Assembly (NCBI GenBank): GCA_037189845.1
Contig: JBBCIS010000009.1
Span: 1 to 64,000, forward strand
Length of the DNA stretch: 64,000 nt
Direction: 5' to 3'
Origin: JAMLHH01 sp037189845
Lineage (GTDB): Bacteria > Bacteroidota > Bacteroidia > Chitinophagales > JADIYW01
Of this stretch, positions 1 through 8,299 are shown in pieces (positions within the stretch are counted from its first letter, which is position 1; each line of letters starts with the position of its first letter). The notes below the pieces were generated by a model, which saw only the letters and a program-made list of their open reading frames with translations, did no database searches and had not been told where the DNA came from. The position numbers and the translations under genes are program-made.

Positions 1-22
1 TCGCCACAGATGCACAGATGTA

Positions 23-142
23 TCATAATACTATTCGCTGATAGCTTAATTTGGACCCGCCAAAATTGATCAATAATCCAACTTTATTGCCAGATACTTT
101 TAAATAATTGATGGTTTGTGCAATATGCTCGTCTGCAAATCT
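23..142 (-). pseudogene. C-terminal remnant of a GxxExxY family protein
   Basis: Reading leftwards, this stretch encodes about 38 residues ending in a typical GxxExxY-family C-terminus (ADEHIAQTINYL, then KVGLLINFGGSKLSYQRIVL) followed by a TGA stop at 23-25. A stop lies in the same frame just upstream, so only the tail survives and no start codon is available. GxxExxY proteins are small proteins of uncertain function, common in Bacteroidota. The CACAGATGCACAGATG flank at the window edge is typical junk around such genes (from memory). The match to the family end is good; whether anything is expressed is doubtful. Confidence 0.6.
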
Positions 143-213
143 ATATTATCCGGAGCTTTATGTTTGATGAGTGTGAATAAAGAACAGAGTCAAAGTGTAG
201 TTATTGCTCTCAA

Positions 214-1656
214 TTAAAATTCAAATGCTCCTATGTCCGGTGTACTGCTTCTGGCCTTACCCTGAATATCAAAAGGGACCATGATATCCTTGCCTTTATC
301 AATCAAGGGAGAATTTTCTTTCAATCTGAAGTCAGCTTTGGCCGGATCTTCAAACAGATTATCCGTGTTATAGATATTGTTACTTAAATTCAGTGCTGTC
401 AGCAATTCAGCCTTTCCTTTGATAGCACTATTTTCTATCGCGCCTTGTACTGTTCCTCCTTCACTGATATCTAATAAAAGTTCTTCTGAAACCGTACCGT
501 CAGCAACTGTATTGACCATATTAACTTTCAATCCTGCTCTCAAAGCCGGCGAACTGGTATTATATACATGGTAATCGCTCAGATAAACGCCTGACTCCTT
601 GTGATCAAAGAAATTAGATGATCTCAGATAAAAAGTACAGTGCTCGATCAGATACTCTCCTCCCAATGAAGCATGCAGTGCATTTCTGGCAACATCGTGT
701 ATCAATACATTTGTAGCGTGTATTTTGGCTAAAAATCCATATAATCCAAATGTGGAAGAATTATAGATTTCACTGTTTTGAATTCTCAGATCCGGGGCAT
801 TATCTATAGAAACTTTATTCAGCTCCTCCAGCGTGGTATTGCCTATATTCAGCCCATACTGACTGCCTCTCATTCTGAAATGATTGATTTCGTTATTCCG
901 GCTGTCTCTCATCAGAAACAGACCCATCCACTGTCCGGGCAGCTGATCATAAGGAACTCCCGTTACCTGCCTGTCCAGACGGTATCCTCTGAATGTCACC
1001 CATTGTGATGTATCCTGGCCACCTTCTATCTTCAAAGATCCGTTGACAAACATTCCGGACCCGCCTCCAAAGTAAACGGTCGTGCCTTCCCTGATGGTCA
1101 GAGTATGACCTTTTTCTATTTCGATAGAGTTTAATATCACATAAGGCAATTCATTGGTCCAGGTTTGAGATTGTATCACTTCACCATTAAAGAAACGGGC
1201 ATTCTGTCCGTACGCCTGTAAAACAACCTGTTGTCTGTTTCCATTGATTTCAAATACTACTTCATCCTGAATAACAAAAGGTAAAGATTCATCATTAGGA
1301 TCAACTGTTACTTCCACAAAAATGTAAATGCTGTCTTCTGCGGGTATCAATACCTTTTCTGCCTGATTGCCGGCATCTCCGTCAATGGTCAGTCGAAATG
1401 AATTTCCTGCATCACCTTTCAGATAAATCTTGCTGATTTCTACAGGACTCTTTTCATTGTTTCTGACTGTAAAAGATTTTGTGGTAGATCCCAGGGAAAC
1501 AAACAGGGTATCAAATGTCAATGTATCTGTCAGAAAGTTCAGTTTTACATTTCCGCTTTGATTGATTTTATCCTTTTTACAGGATGAAAACAGTAAGCTA
1601 CTACATCCAAATATGATAAGGATGACCCAATAATATGATGTTGATCTTAATTTCAT
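214..1656 (-). CDS. Lipoprotein with right-handed beta-helix / choice-of-anchor Q-like domain
   Basis: A 480-residue exported lipoprotein. The signal peptide ends in the lipobox LFSSC with lipidated Cys26, followed by KKDK. Residues about 35-150 look like an Ig-like beta-sandwich. From about 170 there are repeated short strands and N/D-rich turns (for example NSEIYNSSTFGLYGF) typical of a right-handed beta-helix. The end, LIDKGKD then DIGAFEF, is the usual choice-of-anchor Q tail. The start codon overlaps the comF stop by 4 nt, so it is translationally coupled to comF and radA. The ligand is unknown; related folds bind or cleave polysaccharides, but no catalytic motif could be assigned. Confidence 0.75.
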   Translation of the reverse strand: MKLRSTSYYWVILIIFGCSSLLFSSCKKDKINQSGNVKLNFLTDTLTFDTLFVSLGSTTKSFTVRNNEKSPVEISKIYLKGDAGNSFRLTIDGDAGNQAEKVLIPAEDSIYIFVEVTVDPNDESLPFVIQDEVVFEINGNRQQVVLQAYGQNARFFNGEVIQSQTWTNELPYVILNSIEIEKGHTLTIREGTTVYFGGGSGMFVNGSLKIEGGQDTSQWVTFRGYRLDRQVTGVPYDQLPGQWMGLFLMRDSRNNEINHFRMRGSQYGLNIGNTTLEELNKVSIDNAPDLRIQNSEIYNSSTFGLYGFLAKIHATNVLIHDVARNALHASLGGEYLIEHCTFYLRSSNFFDHKESGVYLSDYHVYNTSSPALRAGLKVNMVNTVADGTVSEELLLDISEGGTVQGAIENSAIKGKAELLTALNLSNNIYNTDNLFEDPAKADFRLKENSPLIDKGKDIMVPFDIQGKARSSTPDIGAFEF

Positions 1657-2360
1657 TGATAATTTTCTCCGGCAACTGCTAAAGTCAATAAGCTAATCGA
1701 TTTTACTCCCTTTTCTAATAATGCTTTTGCACAGGCTTCTATTGTGGCACCGCTCGTACAAACATCATCTACCAAGATAATATCTCTGTGCCTGACTTCC
1801 TCACTTTTAGCAACAAAATCATTTTTTATTTCTTCCCAGCGGGCTTCTTTTCCTTTTTTGGTCTGTGAAACATGAAATTTAATCCGCTCCATCGCATGGA
1901 CAGATACAGGTATTCCCAAACTTTCAGAAATGCCTTCTGCTATTTTTTCGCTTTGATTAAATCCTCTGATCTGTAGCTTGAAAGGATGCAATGGTACAGG
2001 AACTAATATCGAGCTTGAAGTTATTTCTATCTGCCCGTTAAGAATTTCCCCAAACTTCTTACCCAGATCTGTTGCCAGTCTTTTCTTGCCCTGATACTTG
2101 ATAGCATGTAATAATTTCTGCGCCAGGCCTCCCTGGTAAAATCTCATCATAGCATGGGCCTGAAACAGATTTGCCCTGCCTGATAATCTGGCTTGCAGTA
2201 ATGAATCTTTTCCTTTCTGAATTTCTGTCACAGGGAGCTTACTCCAGCATATTCTGCATAAGGTCGCTTCCCATTTCATCATAGATCTCTGACAGCCCGG
2301 ACAGTTCCGGGGAAATACAAATTGTCTGAAACCTAATATGGAACGCCCTATGATATTCAT
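1653..2360 (-). CDS. comF: ComF family phosphoribosyltransferase-like protein
   Basis: 235 residues. An N-terminal zinc-ribbon pair (C20, C23, C35, C38) is followed by a type I phosphoribosyltransferase fold whose PRPP-loop signature is VDDVCTSGAT at about 197-206. ComF proteins are needed for natural transformation in several bacteria, probably acting in the cytoplasm on incoming single-stranded DNA, though the enzyme reaction is not established. The start overlaps the radA stop by 1 nt and the stop overlaps the next lipoprotein by 4 nt. Pairing with radA, another transformation and recombination factor, supports a DNA-processing role. Length is normal for the family. Confidence 0.9.
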   Translation of the reverse strand: MNIIGRSILGFRQFVFPRNCPGCQRSMMKWEATLCRICWSKLPVTEIQKGKDSLLQARLSGRANLFQAHAMMRFYQGGLAQKLLHAIKYQGKKRLATDLGKKFGEILNGQIEITSSSILVPVPLHPFKLQIRGFNQSEKIAEGISESLGIPVSVHAMERIKFHVSQTKKGKEARWEEIKNDFVAKSEEVRHRDIILVDDVCTSGATIEACAKALLEKGVKSISLLTLAVAGENYQ

Positions 2361-3712
2361 TAGAATAGCTTTTGAAACAGATTATCTACTTTGGAGACTG
2401 ATAACACACCTAATTGTGGAGTTTTAGGCAATCCTTTCGCATGAAATTTCGAAATGTACATCTGCCTGTAGCCTAATTTTTCGGCCTCTACTATTCTTTG
2501 CTCGACCTTATTGACCGGACGGATTTCTCCGGACAGTCCGATTTCTCCTGCAAAACAGATATTATCCTTCAAAGGAATATCCTCGTAAGAAGATAATAAT
2601 GCCGCTACGACTGCCAAGTCAGTTGCGGGGTCTTCTACTTTCATTCCTCCTGCTATATTCAGAAAAACATCTTTTGTTCCGAACCGGAAACCGCATCTTT
2701 TATCCAGTACTGCCAGAATCATGTGTAATCTTCGCAGATCATATCCTGTAGCAGATCTTTGTGGTGTTCCGAAAACAGCATTCGATACCAAAGCCTGTAC
2801 TTCTACCAGCATAGCCCTCATTCCTTCCATAGTCACAGCTATCGCTACACCGCTGGCTGGTTCATCCCGCATAGTTACGAGCAGCTCACTCGGATTACTC
2901 ACCGGACGCAGGCCATTGCCCTGCATTTCATAGATACCCAATTCAGAAGTAGACCCAAAACGATTTTTGATCGTCCGCAACATTCTGTAGTTGTAATGCC
3001 TGTCTCCTTCAAATTGTAAAACAGTATCTACCATGTGTTCCAGCAGCTTGGGTCCTGCAATCACTCCTTCTTTGGTAATATGACTGACGATGATAATAGC
3101 AGGGCCATTCTTTTTGGCAAAATTCTGTAATGCATGCGTCGCTTCTCTTACCTGTGACACACTTCCCGCAGCTGATTCAATGCCTTCTACCTGTAAAGTC
3201 TGTATAGAATCTATCACTATCAGATCCGGCTTCAGCTGATGCGCCTGATGCAGTATCTGATCTACATTCGTTTCTGTATAAAGATACACTTCCGATGCCT
3301 GGGTACTCAATCGCTCTGCGCGCATCTTGATCTGCTGGTCACTTTCTTCTCCCGATACATACAATACTTTCATACCGGTCGTCTGCATCGCTATTTGCAA
3401 CAGCAGAGTAGACTTACCAATTCCTGGCTCTCCTCCTATCAGTATAAGCGAACCTACCACAATACCTCCACCGAGCACCCTGTTGAACTCTATGTCAGAC
3501 ATGATCATCCTGGGATGCTCATTGGCAGAAACATCTTTCAGTAATACTGCTGAAGATTTCTGTAGCGGGACAGCAGTTACATTTTTGGGTGAAGCAGAAA
3601 CGATTTCCTCTACAAGACTATTCCACGTACCACAGGAAGCGCACTTCCCCATCCATTTGGGAGAGGTAGCACCGCATTGCTGGCAGACGTAAACACTTTT
3701 TAACTTAGACAT
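2360..3712 (-). CDS. radA: DNA repair protein RadA (Sms)
   Basis: 450 residues, normal full length. An N-terminal zinc finger (C10, C13, C24, C27) is followed by a RecA-like ATPase with Walker A GGEPGIGKST at 93-102, the RadA-specific KNRFG motif at 249-253 and a C-terminal Lon-protease-like domain (VEDPATDLAVVAAL region). RadA is a hexameric helicase that extends recombination intermediates during branch migration and transformation. It is the first gene of the overlapping radA-comF-lipoprotein operon, transcribed divergently from tatC across a 70-bp intergenic region. Confidence 0.97.
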   Translation of the reverse strand: MSKLKSVYVCQQCGATSPKWMGKCASCGTWNSLVEEIVSASPKNVTAVPLQKSSAVLLKDVSANEHPRMIMSDIEFNRVLGGGIVVGSLILIGGEPGIGKSTLLLQIAMQTTGMKVLYVSGEESDQQIKMRAERLSTQASEVYLYTETNVDQILHQAHQLKPDLIVIDSIQTLQVEGIESAAGSVSQVREATHALQNFAKKNGPAIIIVSHITKEGVIAGPKLLEHMVDTVLQFEGDRHYNYRMLRTIKNRFGSTSELGIYEMQGNGLRPVSNPSELLVTMRDEPASGVAIAVTMEGMRAMLVEVQALVSNAVFGTPQRSATGYDLRRLHMILAVLDKRCGFRFGTKDVFLNIAGGMKVEDPATDLAVVAALLSSYEDIPLKDNICFAGEIGLSGEIRPVNKVEQRIVEAEKLGYRQMYISKFHAKGLPKTPQLGVLSVSKVDNLFQKLF

Positions 3713-3743
3713 AAGCTTCTAAATTTAAGAATAGCGTTTTGCT

Positions 3744-3776
3744 TTTGTACAAATAATTTCAGATACTCTATATTTG
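3744..3776 (+). promoter_or_regulatory. Bacteroidota-type promoter of tatC
   Basis: TTTG at 3744-3747, a 21-nt spacer, then TATATTTG at 3769-3776, a perfect match to TAnnTTTG. The box ends 6 nt before ATG 3783, so the transcript is predicted to begin at or very near the start codon. Confidence 0.6.
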
Positions 3777-3782
3777 TGCTTC

Positions 3783-4613
3783 ATGAAAGAAAGCGTATTG
3801 GACGACAGTTCTGAAAATGAAATGTCATTTATAGATCATCTGGAAGAACTCAGGTGGCATGTGCTCAGATCTGCGCTGGTGATAGCCATCTGTACAGTAG
3901 TAGCTTTCCTCAATAAAAAAATCATTTTTGACTACATCCTGTTCGGACCTACCAGAGATGATTTTCCTACCAATATTTTCTTTTGCTGGTTGTCAGAGAA
4001 AGTACCGTTCCTCGATATGTGCTCAGCTAACCTGGAATATCATTTTATCAATACAGATCTGGCTGGTCAGTTCATGCTCCACCTGAAAATGTCATTCGTT
4101 GTAGGCTTTGTGATGTCATTTCCCTACGTCTTCTGGGAATTCTGGCGATTTATCAAACCAGCTTTGTACAATAACGAAGTTCAAACGACCAGAGGCATTG
4201 TCTTTTTCAGCTCTATACTGTTTGTATTAGGTTGCTGTTTCGGATATTTCATTATCGCACCTTTTTCCATCAACTTCTTTTATTCCTACACAGCTATAGA
4301 AATTGCACAAAATTTCATTTCCATAGATAATTATATTTCCAATGTCGTTTCTATGGTCATCCCTACCGGCATCATGTTTGAGCTGCCGATGCTGATCTAT
4401 TTCCTCAGTAAAATAGGTATTGTCAGTCCTGAATTTCTGGCCAATGGAAGAAGATTTGCTTACGTCATTATCTTGTTTGTACTGGCAATTATCACTCCAC
4501 AAGGTGATATGATCAGCCTGATTTTGATCTCTACTCCTGTGGTACTTCTCTATGAAGTGAGTATCCTGATATCAAAACGTGTTGCTGCTCAATACGCCAA
4601 AGATTTTGATTAA
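3783..4613 (+). CDS. tatC: Sec-independent protein translocase TatC
   Basis: 276 residues from ATG 3783. An upstream ATG at 3774 would add three residues but lies inside the -7 promoter box, so it is rejected. TatC is the receptor of the twin-arginine pathway and exports folded proteins across the inner membrane. The N-terminal FIDHLEELRWHVLRS matches the family signature and six hydrophobic segments follow (for example VVGFVMSFPYVFWEF, GIVFFSSILFVLGCCFGYF). No tatA or tatB lies beside it. A plausible substrate, the Tat-signal GMC oxidoreductase, is encoded about 1.3 kb downstream on the other strand. Confidence 0.95.
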   Translation: MKESVLDDSSENEMSFIDHLEELRWHVLRSALVIAICTVVAFLNKKIIFDYILFGPTRDDFPTNIFFCWLSEKVPFLDMCSANLEYHFINTDLAGQFMLHLKMSFVVGFVMSFPYVFWEFWRFIKPALYNNEVQTTRGIVFFSSILFVLGCCFGYFIIAPFSINFFYSYTAIEIAQNFISIDNYISNVVSMVIPTGIMFELPMLIYFLSKIGIVSPEFLANGRRFAYVIILFVLAIITPQGDMISLILISTPVVLLYEVSILISKRVAAQYAKDFD

Positions 4614-4654
4614 CTGATAATCATTTTGTTGATGGCAGCCCCGCTATGGCGGGC

Positions 4655-4706
4655 GGGTTATTCGCTTGTATGCCTACACTTCGTTCCGGCATATCGCTGC
4701 TATCCC
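4655..4706 (-). repeat. Structured intergenic element, copy A (Flavo-1-like)
   Basis: On the minus strand: GGG, ATAGCAGCGAT, ATGCC, a loop, GGCAT, ACAAGCGAATAA, CCC. That is a hairpin interrupted by an asymmetric internal loop that recurs in copies B (5788-5896) and C (53622-53677). A second small GC-rich hairpin (CCCGC..GCGGGG) follows. The design resembles, from memory, the Flavo-1 RNA motif of Bacteroidota. It fills most of the tatC to hydrolase gap. Confidence 0.5.
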
Positions 4707-4787
4707 TGCTGCTGCATACGCACTACCTAGTTTGACAATGATTTTTCTGATCATAAGTGTCTATTTTTATAGTATTAATCTTCTCAG

Positions 4788-5717
4788 ATGTTCAGAAAGG
4801 GTCTTAAACTTTTACTGGTTGGTATAATAGTATGTCTGTTGTGCTTCTATCTCAACAACCGTTCAAATCCATTGGAGATACCGGATGATATAGATGTAGC
4901 ATTCCCTGTGAGTCACCCACCGGAAAGCATGAATATTTACCACATCTCTACCGGAATCAACCATAGGACAGCCGCATTTGCTTATCGCGGAGGTTCATTT
5001 TTTGACAAAAGGGATTTTGCGATGTCGGCAATACTGGTAAAGCATCCTAAAGGCAATCTTTTGATAGATACCGGCTTTGGTGATGATATTCAGGAACACT
5101 TTCAGTCCATGCCGTTATATTTCAGGATGACGACAGATTTTCAACCGGGTATATCTGCTGCAGCTCAGCTGAAAGCAAAAAATTATCCTTTGGATTCTGT
5201 CAGCTCGATTCTGCTCACACATGCTCATTGGGATCATGTGAGCGGTATTCCCGACTTTGGCAATACTCCGGTTCTGGTCACTCAGGACGAACTGAACTAC
5301 ATACAAAGTGATGAAAAGCTCAGTGAGCTTGCCAGAAGCTTTAAAAATGCAAAATATACAACTTACCAATTTCAGAACAAACCATATCTGAATTTTTCTG
5401 TCAGCTATGATTTATATGGAGATGGTTCGGTCGTAGCTGTTCCATCAGCCGGTCATACCCCCGGTTCTGTTATCGTATTTATCAATTTACCATCCGGTGA
5501 GCGGTATGCTCTCATAGGAGATCTGGCATGGCAGCTGGAAGGTGTCACTCAACTGGAAGAAAGACCCTGGCTTCAGAGCTTTTTAGCTGATAGTGATGAG
5601 AAAGCTGTTCAGGAGAATCTGAAAAAAGTATATGCTCTGCACAAAAAATTTCCGGAGCTGCATATTGTGCCTGCTCATGATTCCAGAGCATTTGAAAGAA
5701 TTCCGGGATGGGAGTAA
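4788..5717 (+). CDS. MBL-fold metallohydrolase, membrane-anchored
   Basis: 309 residues with an uncleaved-looking N-terminal hydrophobic segment (residues 7-22), so probably anchored facing the periplasm. The metallo-beta-lactamase fold has the full zinc set: HAHWDH at 145-150 (H145, H147, D149, H150), H223 in AGHTPGS, D245 in GDLAW and H297 in PAHD. Spacing and the GHTPGSV segment resemble the N-acyl-homoserine-lactonase-like group, but substrate cannot be deduced. It is a single gene with element A upstream and element B downstream. Confidence 0.85.
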   Translation: MFRKGLKLLLVGIIVCLLCFYLNNRSNPLEIPDDIDVAFPVSHPPESMNIYHISTGINHRTAAFAYRGGSFFDKRDFAMSAILVKHPKGNLLIDTGFGDDIQEHFQSMPLYFRMTTDFQPGISAAAQLKAKNYPLDSVSSILLTHAHWDHVSGIPDFGNTPVLVTQDELNYIQSDEKLSELARSFKNAKYTTYQFQNKPYLNFSVSYDLYGDGSVVAVPSAGHTPGSVIVFINLPSGERYALIGDLAWQLEGVTQLEERPWLQSFLADSDEKAVQENLKKVYALHKKFPELHIVPAHDSRAFERIPGWE

Positions 5718-5787
5718 CTCCGGAATATATTACCTTAAGAAATTAAGCGCAGCCGGAGAATCAGCAGAAAACAGGCGCCAGCTCAGC

Positions 5788-5896
5788 CCGGATAGAGGTG
5801 ATATCCTTTTTTATTCCGGGACTTCGACTTGGTTTGACGCCGCTCACCAGCCGTCACTCAGTCTACGGAATAAAAAAGATATAAGCCGAAAGCCGG
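5788..5896 (+). repeat. Structured intergenic element, copy B (Flavo-1-like)
   Basis: Outer CCGG/CCGG, internal loop ATAGAGGTG opposite AAGCCGAAAG, inner stem ATATC/GATAT, then a 12-bp stem TTTTTTATTCCG / CGGAATAAAAAA closing a loop of about 40 nt. The core is shared with copies A and C. It sits between the convergent hydrolase and GMC oxidoreductase genes. The A-tract/T-tract arms could also act as a bidirectional terminator. Confidence 0.5.
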
Positions 5897-5906
5897 AATA
5901 GCTGAC

Positions 5907-7493
5907 CTAAAAATCTTTTTTGACGATATCATCCATACATCGCTCTGCCAATGCTGCTATTGTCAGCGCAGGATTGACCATCGCACAAGTACCCGGCAAC
6001 ATGGAACCATCTATAGCATAGAGATTTTTATAGCCTTTCAGACGACCAAATGTGTCAGATGATTTACCCAAAACTGCACCACCCAATGGATGATAGGTAA
6101 ATTTATCAGATACTCCACTCTTAATAAATGTAGTATCCAGCTCACTTCCATTGGCATCATTCATTCTGTTGATAAAATGACGCATGGCCTGCTGTGACTG
6201 GTCCAGTCCGTTAGTAGCCCAATTTACCGATACGGTATCTGTAGCCGGATTGTACTTAAATTCTCCTGTATACTCATTGAATGCCTGTCCTACCATCAGC
6301 AACATTTTCAAGTCCAGGCCCAATGGAAATATATCCTGCATCGCCGCAATGGGTGAAACGGGATTGTCAAAATTCAAAACGGACAATGTAGGCGGACTGG
6401 AATGCATATCTCCTGTAGGAAGATTGATATTTTTCCGGATGGCAAAGGCATTTCCATTGCCACCAAATTGCTTTCCGACTTCGGCATTCAATCCAGGCAA
6501 CGTTCCTTTGTCTCTGGCTTTTACCAGAATCTCAGATGTACCGACACTGCCTGCACAAACAAACAGACAGGAGCTTTCAAACTCCATCGTTTCCTGTACA
6601 ATGCCGGCTTCATTAATACGCTCTACTGATACGGTATAGATTTTTTTATCTTCATTGAAGCTGATTTCTGTTACCCTGGAAAGTGTCTGAATGGTCAGAT
6701 TTCCCGTACCAAGCGCATCAGAAAGATAATTTCTGTCGAGGGTATTTTTGACACCATTGTTATTGCCATAGAGTAATTCTCCGTTCAATGCCGACCTGGG
6801 AACCAGTCCTTCGGTTTCCTTTCTCCAGATATCAAAATTGTAAAAAGAATCTGCATGAGTAACATCGAATCCGGCATTGATCGCATGCTTTTTACAGACC
6901 TGCGCAAACTGATAGTATTCAGAATTAAACAGGTCATCAGGCATTTTTGCAGCTCCCAGATTTTGTCTGACTCTCGGATAATATATTTCTCTCAATTCCT
7001 GAAAAGGGATTCCGGAAAAGAGGTATTTATTGTAATTGGATTCTTCCGGTTCGAGAAGGACACCGCCGTTAGAGATGGAACCACCGCCCAGACACACATT
7101 GCGGTATATGTCAAGGTTAGGATATTCGACTCTGTCCAGTACGCCTACGTGCTTTTGCGGCCAGGATAAATTCACTCCAAATGGTAATTCAGACTTTGTT
7201 TTCAACCAGGTGGAACGTTTGTCAGGAGGCAGGTTGGAAGAAAATGTATTGCTGCTTTGAGTCACATCGTAAAACTTTCCCATTTCCAATAACAGGGTGT
7301 CTATTCCTTTTTCACTCAATCTCAATGATGCCACTGAGCCACCGAATCCGGAACCGATGACGATAGCTTTAAAATTTTTACGTGCTGTAACCGGTTGCCC
7401 GTCCTTTTTACAGGATGATAGAGAAAATGTTCCCAATCCCATGACTGAAGCGGAAGCAAAAGCAGAGAGTCCCAAAAATCGTCGTCTATCCAT
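5907..7493 (-). CDS. Tat-exported GMC-type FAD oxidoreductase lipoprotein
   Basis: 528 residues. The leader has a twin-arginine motif (RRRFLGLS, residues 3-10) and a lipobox ending at Cys28, so the folded flavoprotein is probably exported by Tat and lipid-anchored. FAD is bound by IVIGSGFGG (about 45-52). C-terminal catalytic residues typical of GMC enzymes are present: His468 in YHPLGG and Asn507 in MVNPALT. The layout is closest to cholesterol-oxidase-like members, which oxidise alcohols or sterols, but the substrate is unknown. It is a single gene convergent with the MBL hydrolase; tatC lies nearby. Confidence 0.85.
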   Translation of the reverse strand: MDRRRFLGLSAFASASVMGLGTFSLSSCKKDGQPVTARKNFKAIVIGSGFGGSVASLRLSEKGIDTLLLEMGKFYDVTQSSNTFSSNLPPDKRSTWLKTKSELPFGVNLSWPQKHVGVLDRVEYPNLDIYRNVCLGGGSISNGGVLLEPEESNYNKYLFSGIPFQELREIYYPRVRQNLGAAKMPDDLFNSEYYQFAQVCKKHAINAGFDVTHADSFYNFDIWRKETEGLVPRSALNGELLYGNNNGVKNTLDRNYLSDALGTGNLTIQTLSRVTEISFNEDKKIYTVSVERINEAGIVQETMEFESSCLFVCAGSVGTSEILVKARDKGTLPGLNAEVGKQFGGNGNAFAIRKNINLPTGDMHSSPPTLSVLNFDNPVSPIAAMQDIFPLGLDLKMLLMVGQAFNEYTGEFKYNPATDTVSVNWATNGLDQSQQAMRHFINRMNDANGSELDTTFIKSGVSDKFTYHPLGGAVLGKSSDTFGRLKGYKNLYAIDGSMLPGTCAMVNPALTIAALAERCMDDIVKKDF

Positions 7494-7663
7494 TGTATAT
7501 AGGTAGTTATTATTGTGTACTCCTACTAATATATTACAATTTATCTGTTAGAAACGTCAGATAGTCAATATCTCTTTGACTATAATTAGACAAACATTCT
7601 TTCGTATTGATTTGAAATTAGATTGTTCTATCATTTTTCTTTATTTTTTGTTACATTAGGTCA

Positions 7664-7840
7664 ATGAATACGCCTAAAGCCATTAATAAATCCTCTGAAA
7701 AACAGAATCGTCAGATTCTGCGGGATAGGTTGTTACACGATTCAAAGAAAAAGAAGAAAACACTTTCTGATTTTTATGGAAAATTACCTGATACATTTGG
7801 AGATGGTTTAGTTTATCAGAAAAATGTAAGAGATGAATGA
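7664..7840 (+). CDS. Putative antitoxin of VapBC-like module
   Basis: 58 residues: a basic Lys-rich N-terminal half, then LSDFYGKLPDTFGDGLVYQ and NVRDE. The FxGkLp...DgLxYQ...RdE end is a recurrent motif of short Bacteroidota antitoxins that pair with PIN toxins; this is from memory of the family pattern. The gene overlaps the PIN toxin start by 8 nt, the usual antitoxin-first coupled arrangement. No ribbon-helix-helix or AbrB domain is obvious. Confidence 0.75.
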   Translation: MNTPKAINKSSEKQNRQILRDRLLHDSKKKKKTLSDFYGKLPDTFGDGLVYQKNVRDE

Positions 7841-8204
7841 TGATAAAATTTTGGTTGATACCAATATTTTTATCAGTTTATTGAACAGACATCCCAAAAT
7901 TTCAGATTTTCTTTCAAAAAAGTGGTGGTTTAGCTTTATCACTGAAATTGAATTACTTGGAAAGCCAGGTATTACCAGGCATGAAACCAAAATCATTGAA
8001 GAGTTGCTTTCTATTTGTACCAAAGTACCTCACGGAGAAGATATTAACAAGATAACTATCACTCTAAAACAAAAGTACTCTTTAAAAACTCCGGATGCTA
8101 TTATCGCGGCATCTTCGATTTATCTGCAACTACCACTACTGACTTTCGATAAGGGAATAAAGAAAATAGAAGAATTAGATTTGATTCTATTGGATTGGGA
8201 ATAG
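7833..8204 (+). CDS. PIN-domain ribonuclease toxin (VapC family)
   Basis: 123 residues, normal VapC size. The PIN acidic residues are all present: D9 in VDTNIFIS, E40 in ITEIELLG, D88 in KTPDAIIAAS and D106 in TFDKGI. VapC toxins cleave tRNA or rRNA and are held inactive by the partner antitoxin, here the overlapping upstream gene. The module looks intact and sits between the GMC oxidoreductase and lpd genes, convergent with lpd. Confidence 0.9.
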   Translation: MNDDKILVDTNIFISLLNRHPKISDFLSKKWWFSFITEIELLGKPGITRHETKIIEELLSICTKVPHGEDINKITITLKQKYSLKTPDAIIAASSIYLQLPLLTFDKGIKKIEELDLILLDWE

Positions 8205-8244
8205 ATTCCCGTGAAAATCATAGCTATAAAATCTTTAAAATCAA

Positions 8245-8273
8245 AAGAACCACCCAAAATGTGAGAGGTTCTT
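8245..8273 (-). terminator. Rho-independent terminator of lpd
   Basis: On the minus strand, AAGAACC pairs with GGTTCTT around a 15-nt loop, followed by TTGATTTT. It lies 27 nt beyond the lpd stop. Confidence 0.7.
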
Positions 8274-8299
8274 CTAATTTTAATATCAGTTCAGGTCTG

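Noticed and set aside
2721..3544. Long open frames opposite radA (and similar antisense frames across gltB, secDF and guaA)
   Set aside because: They mirror highly conserved genes in other frames and show no family features, start signals or neighbours.
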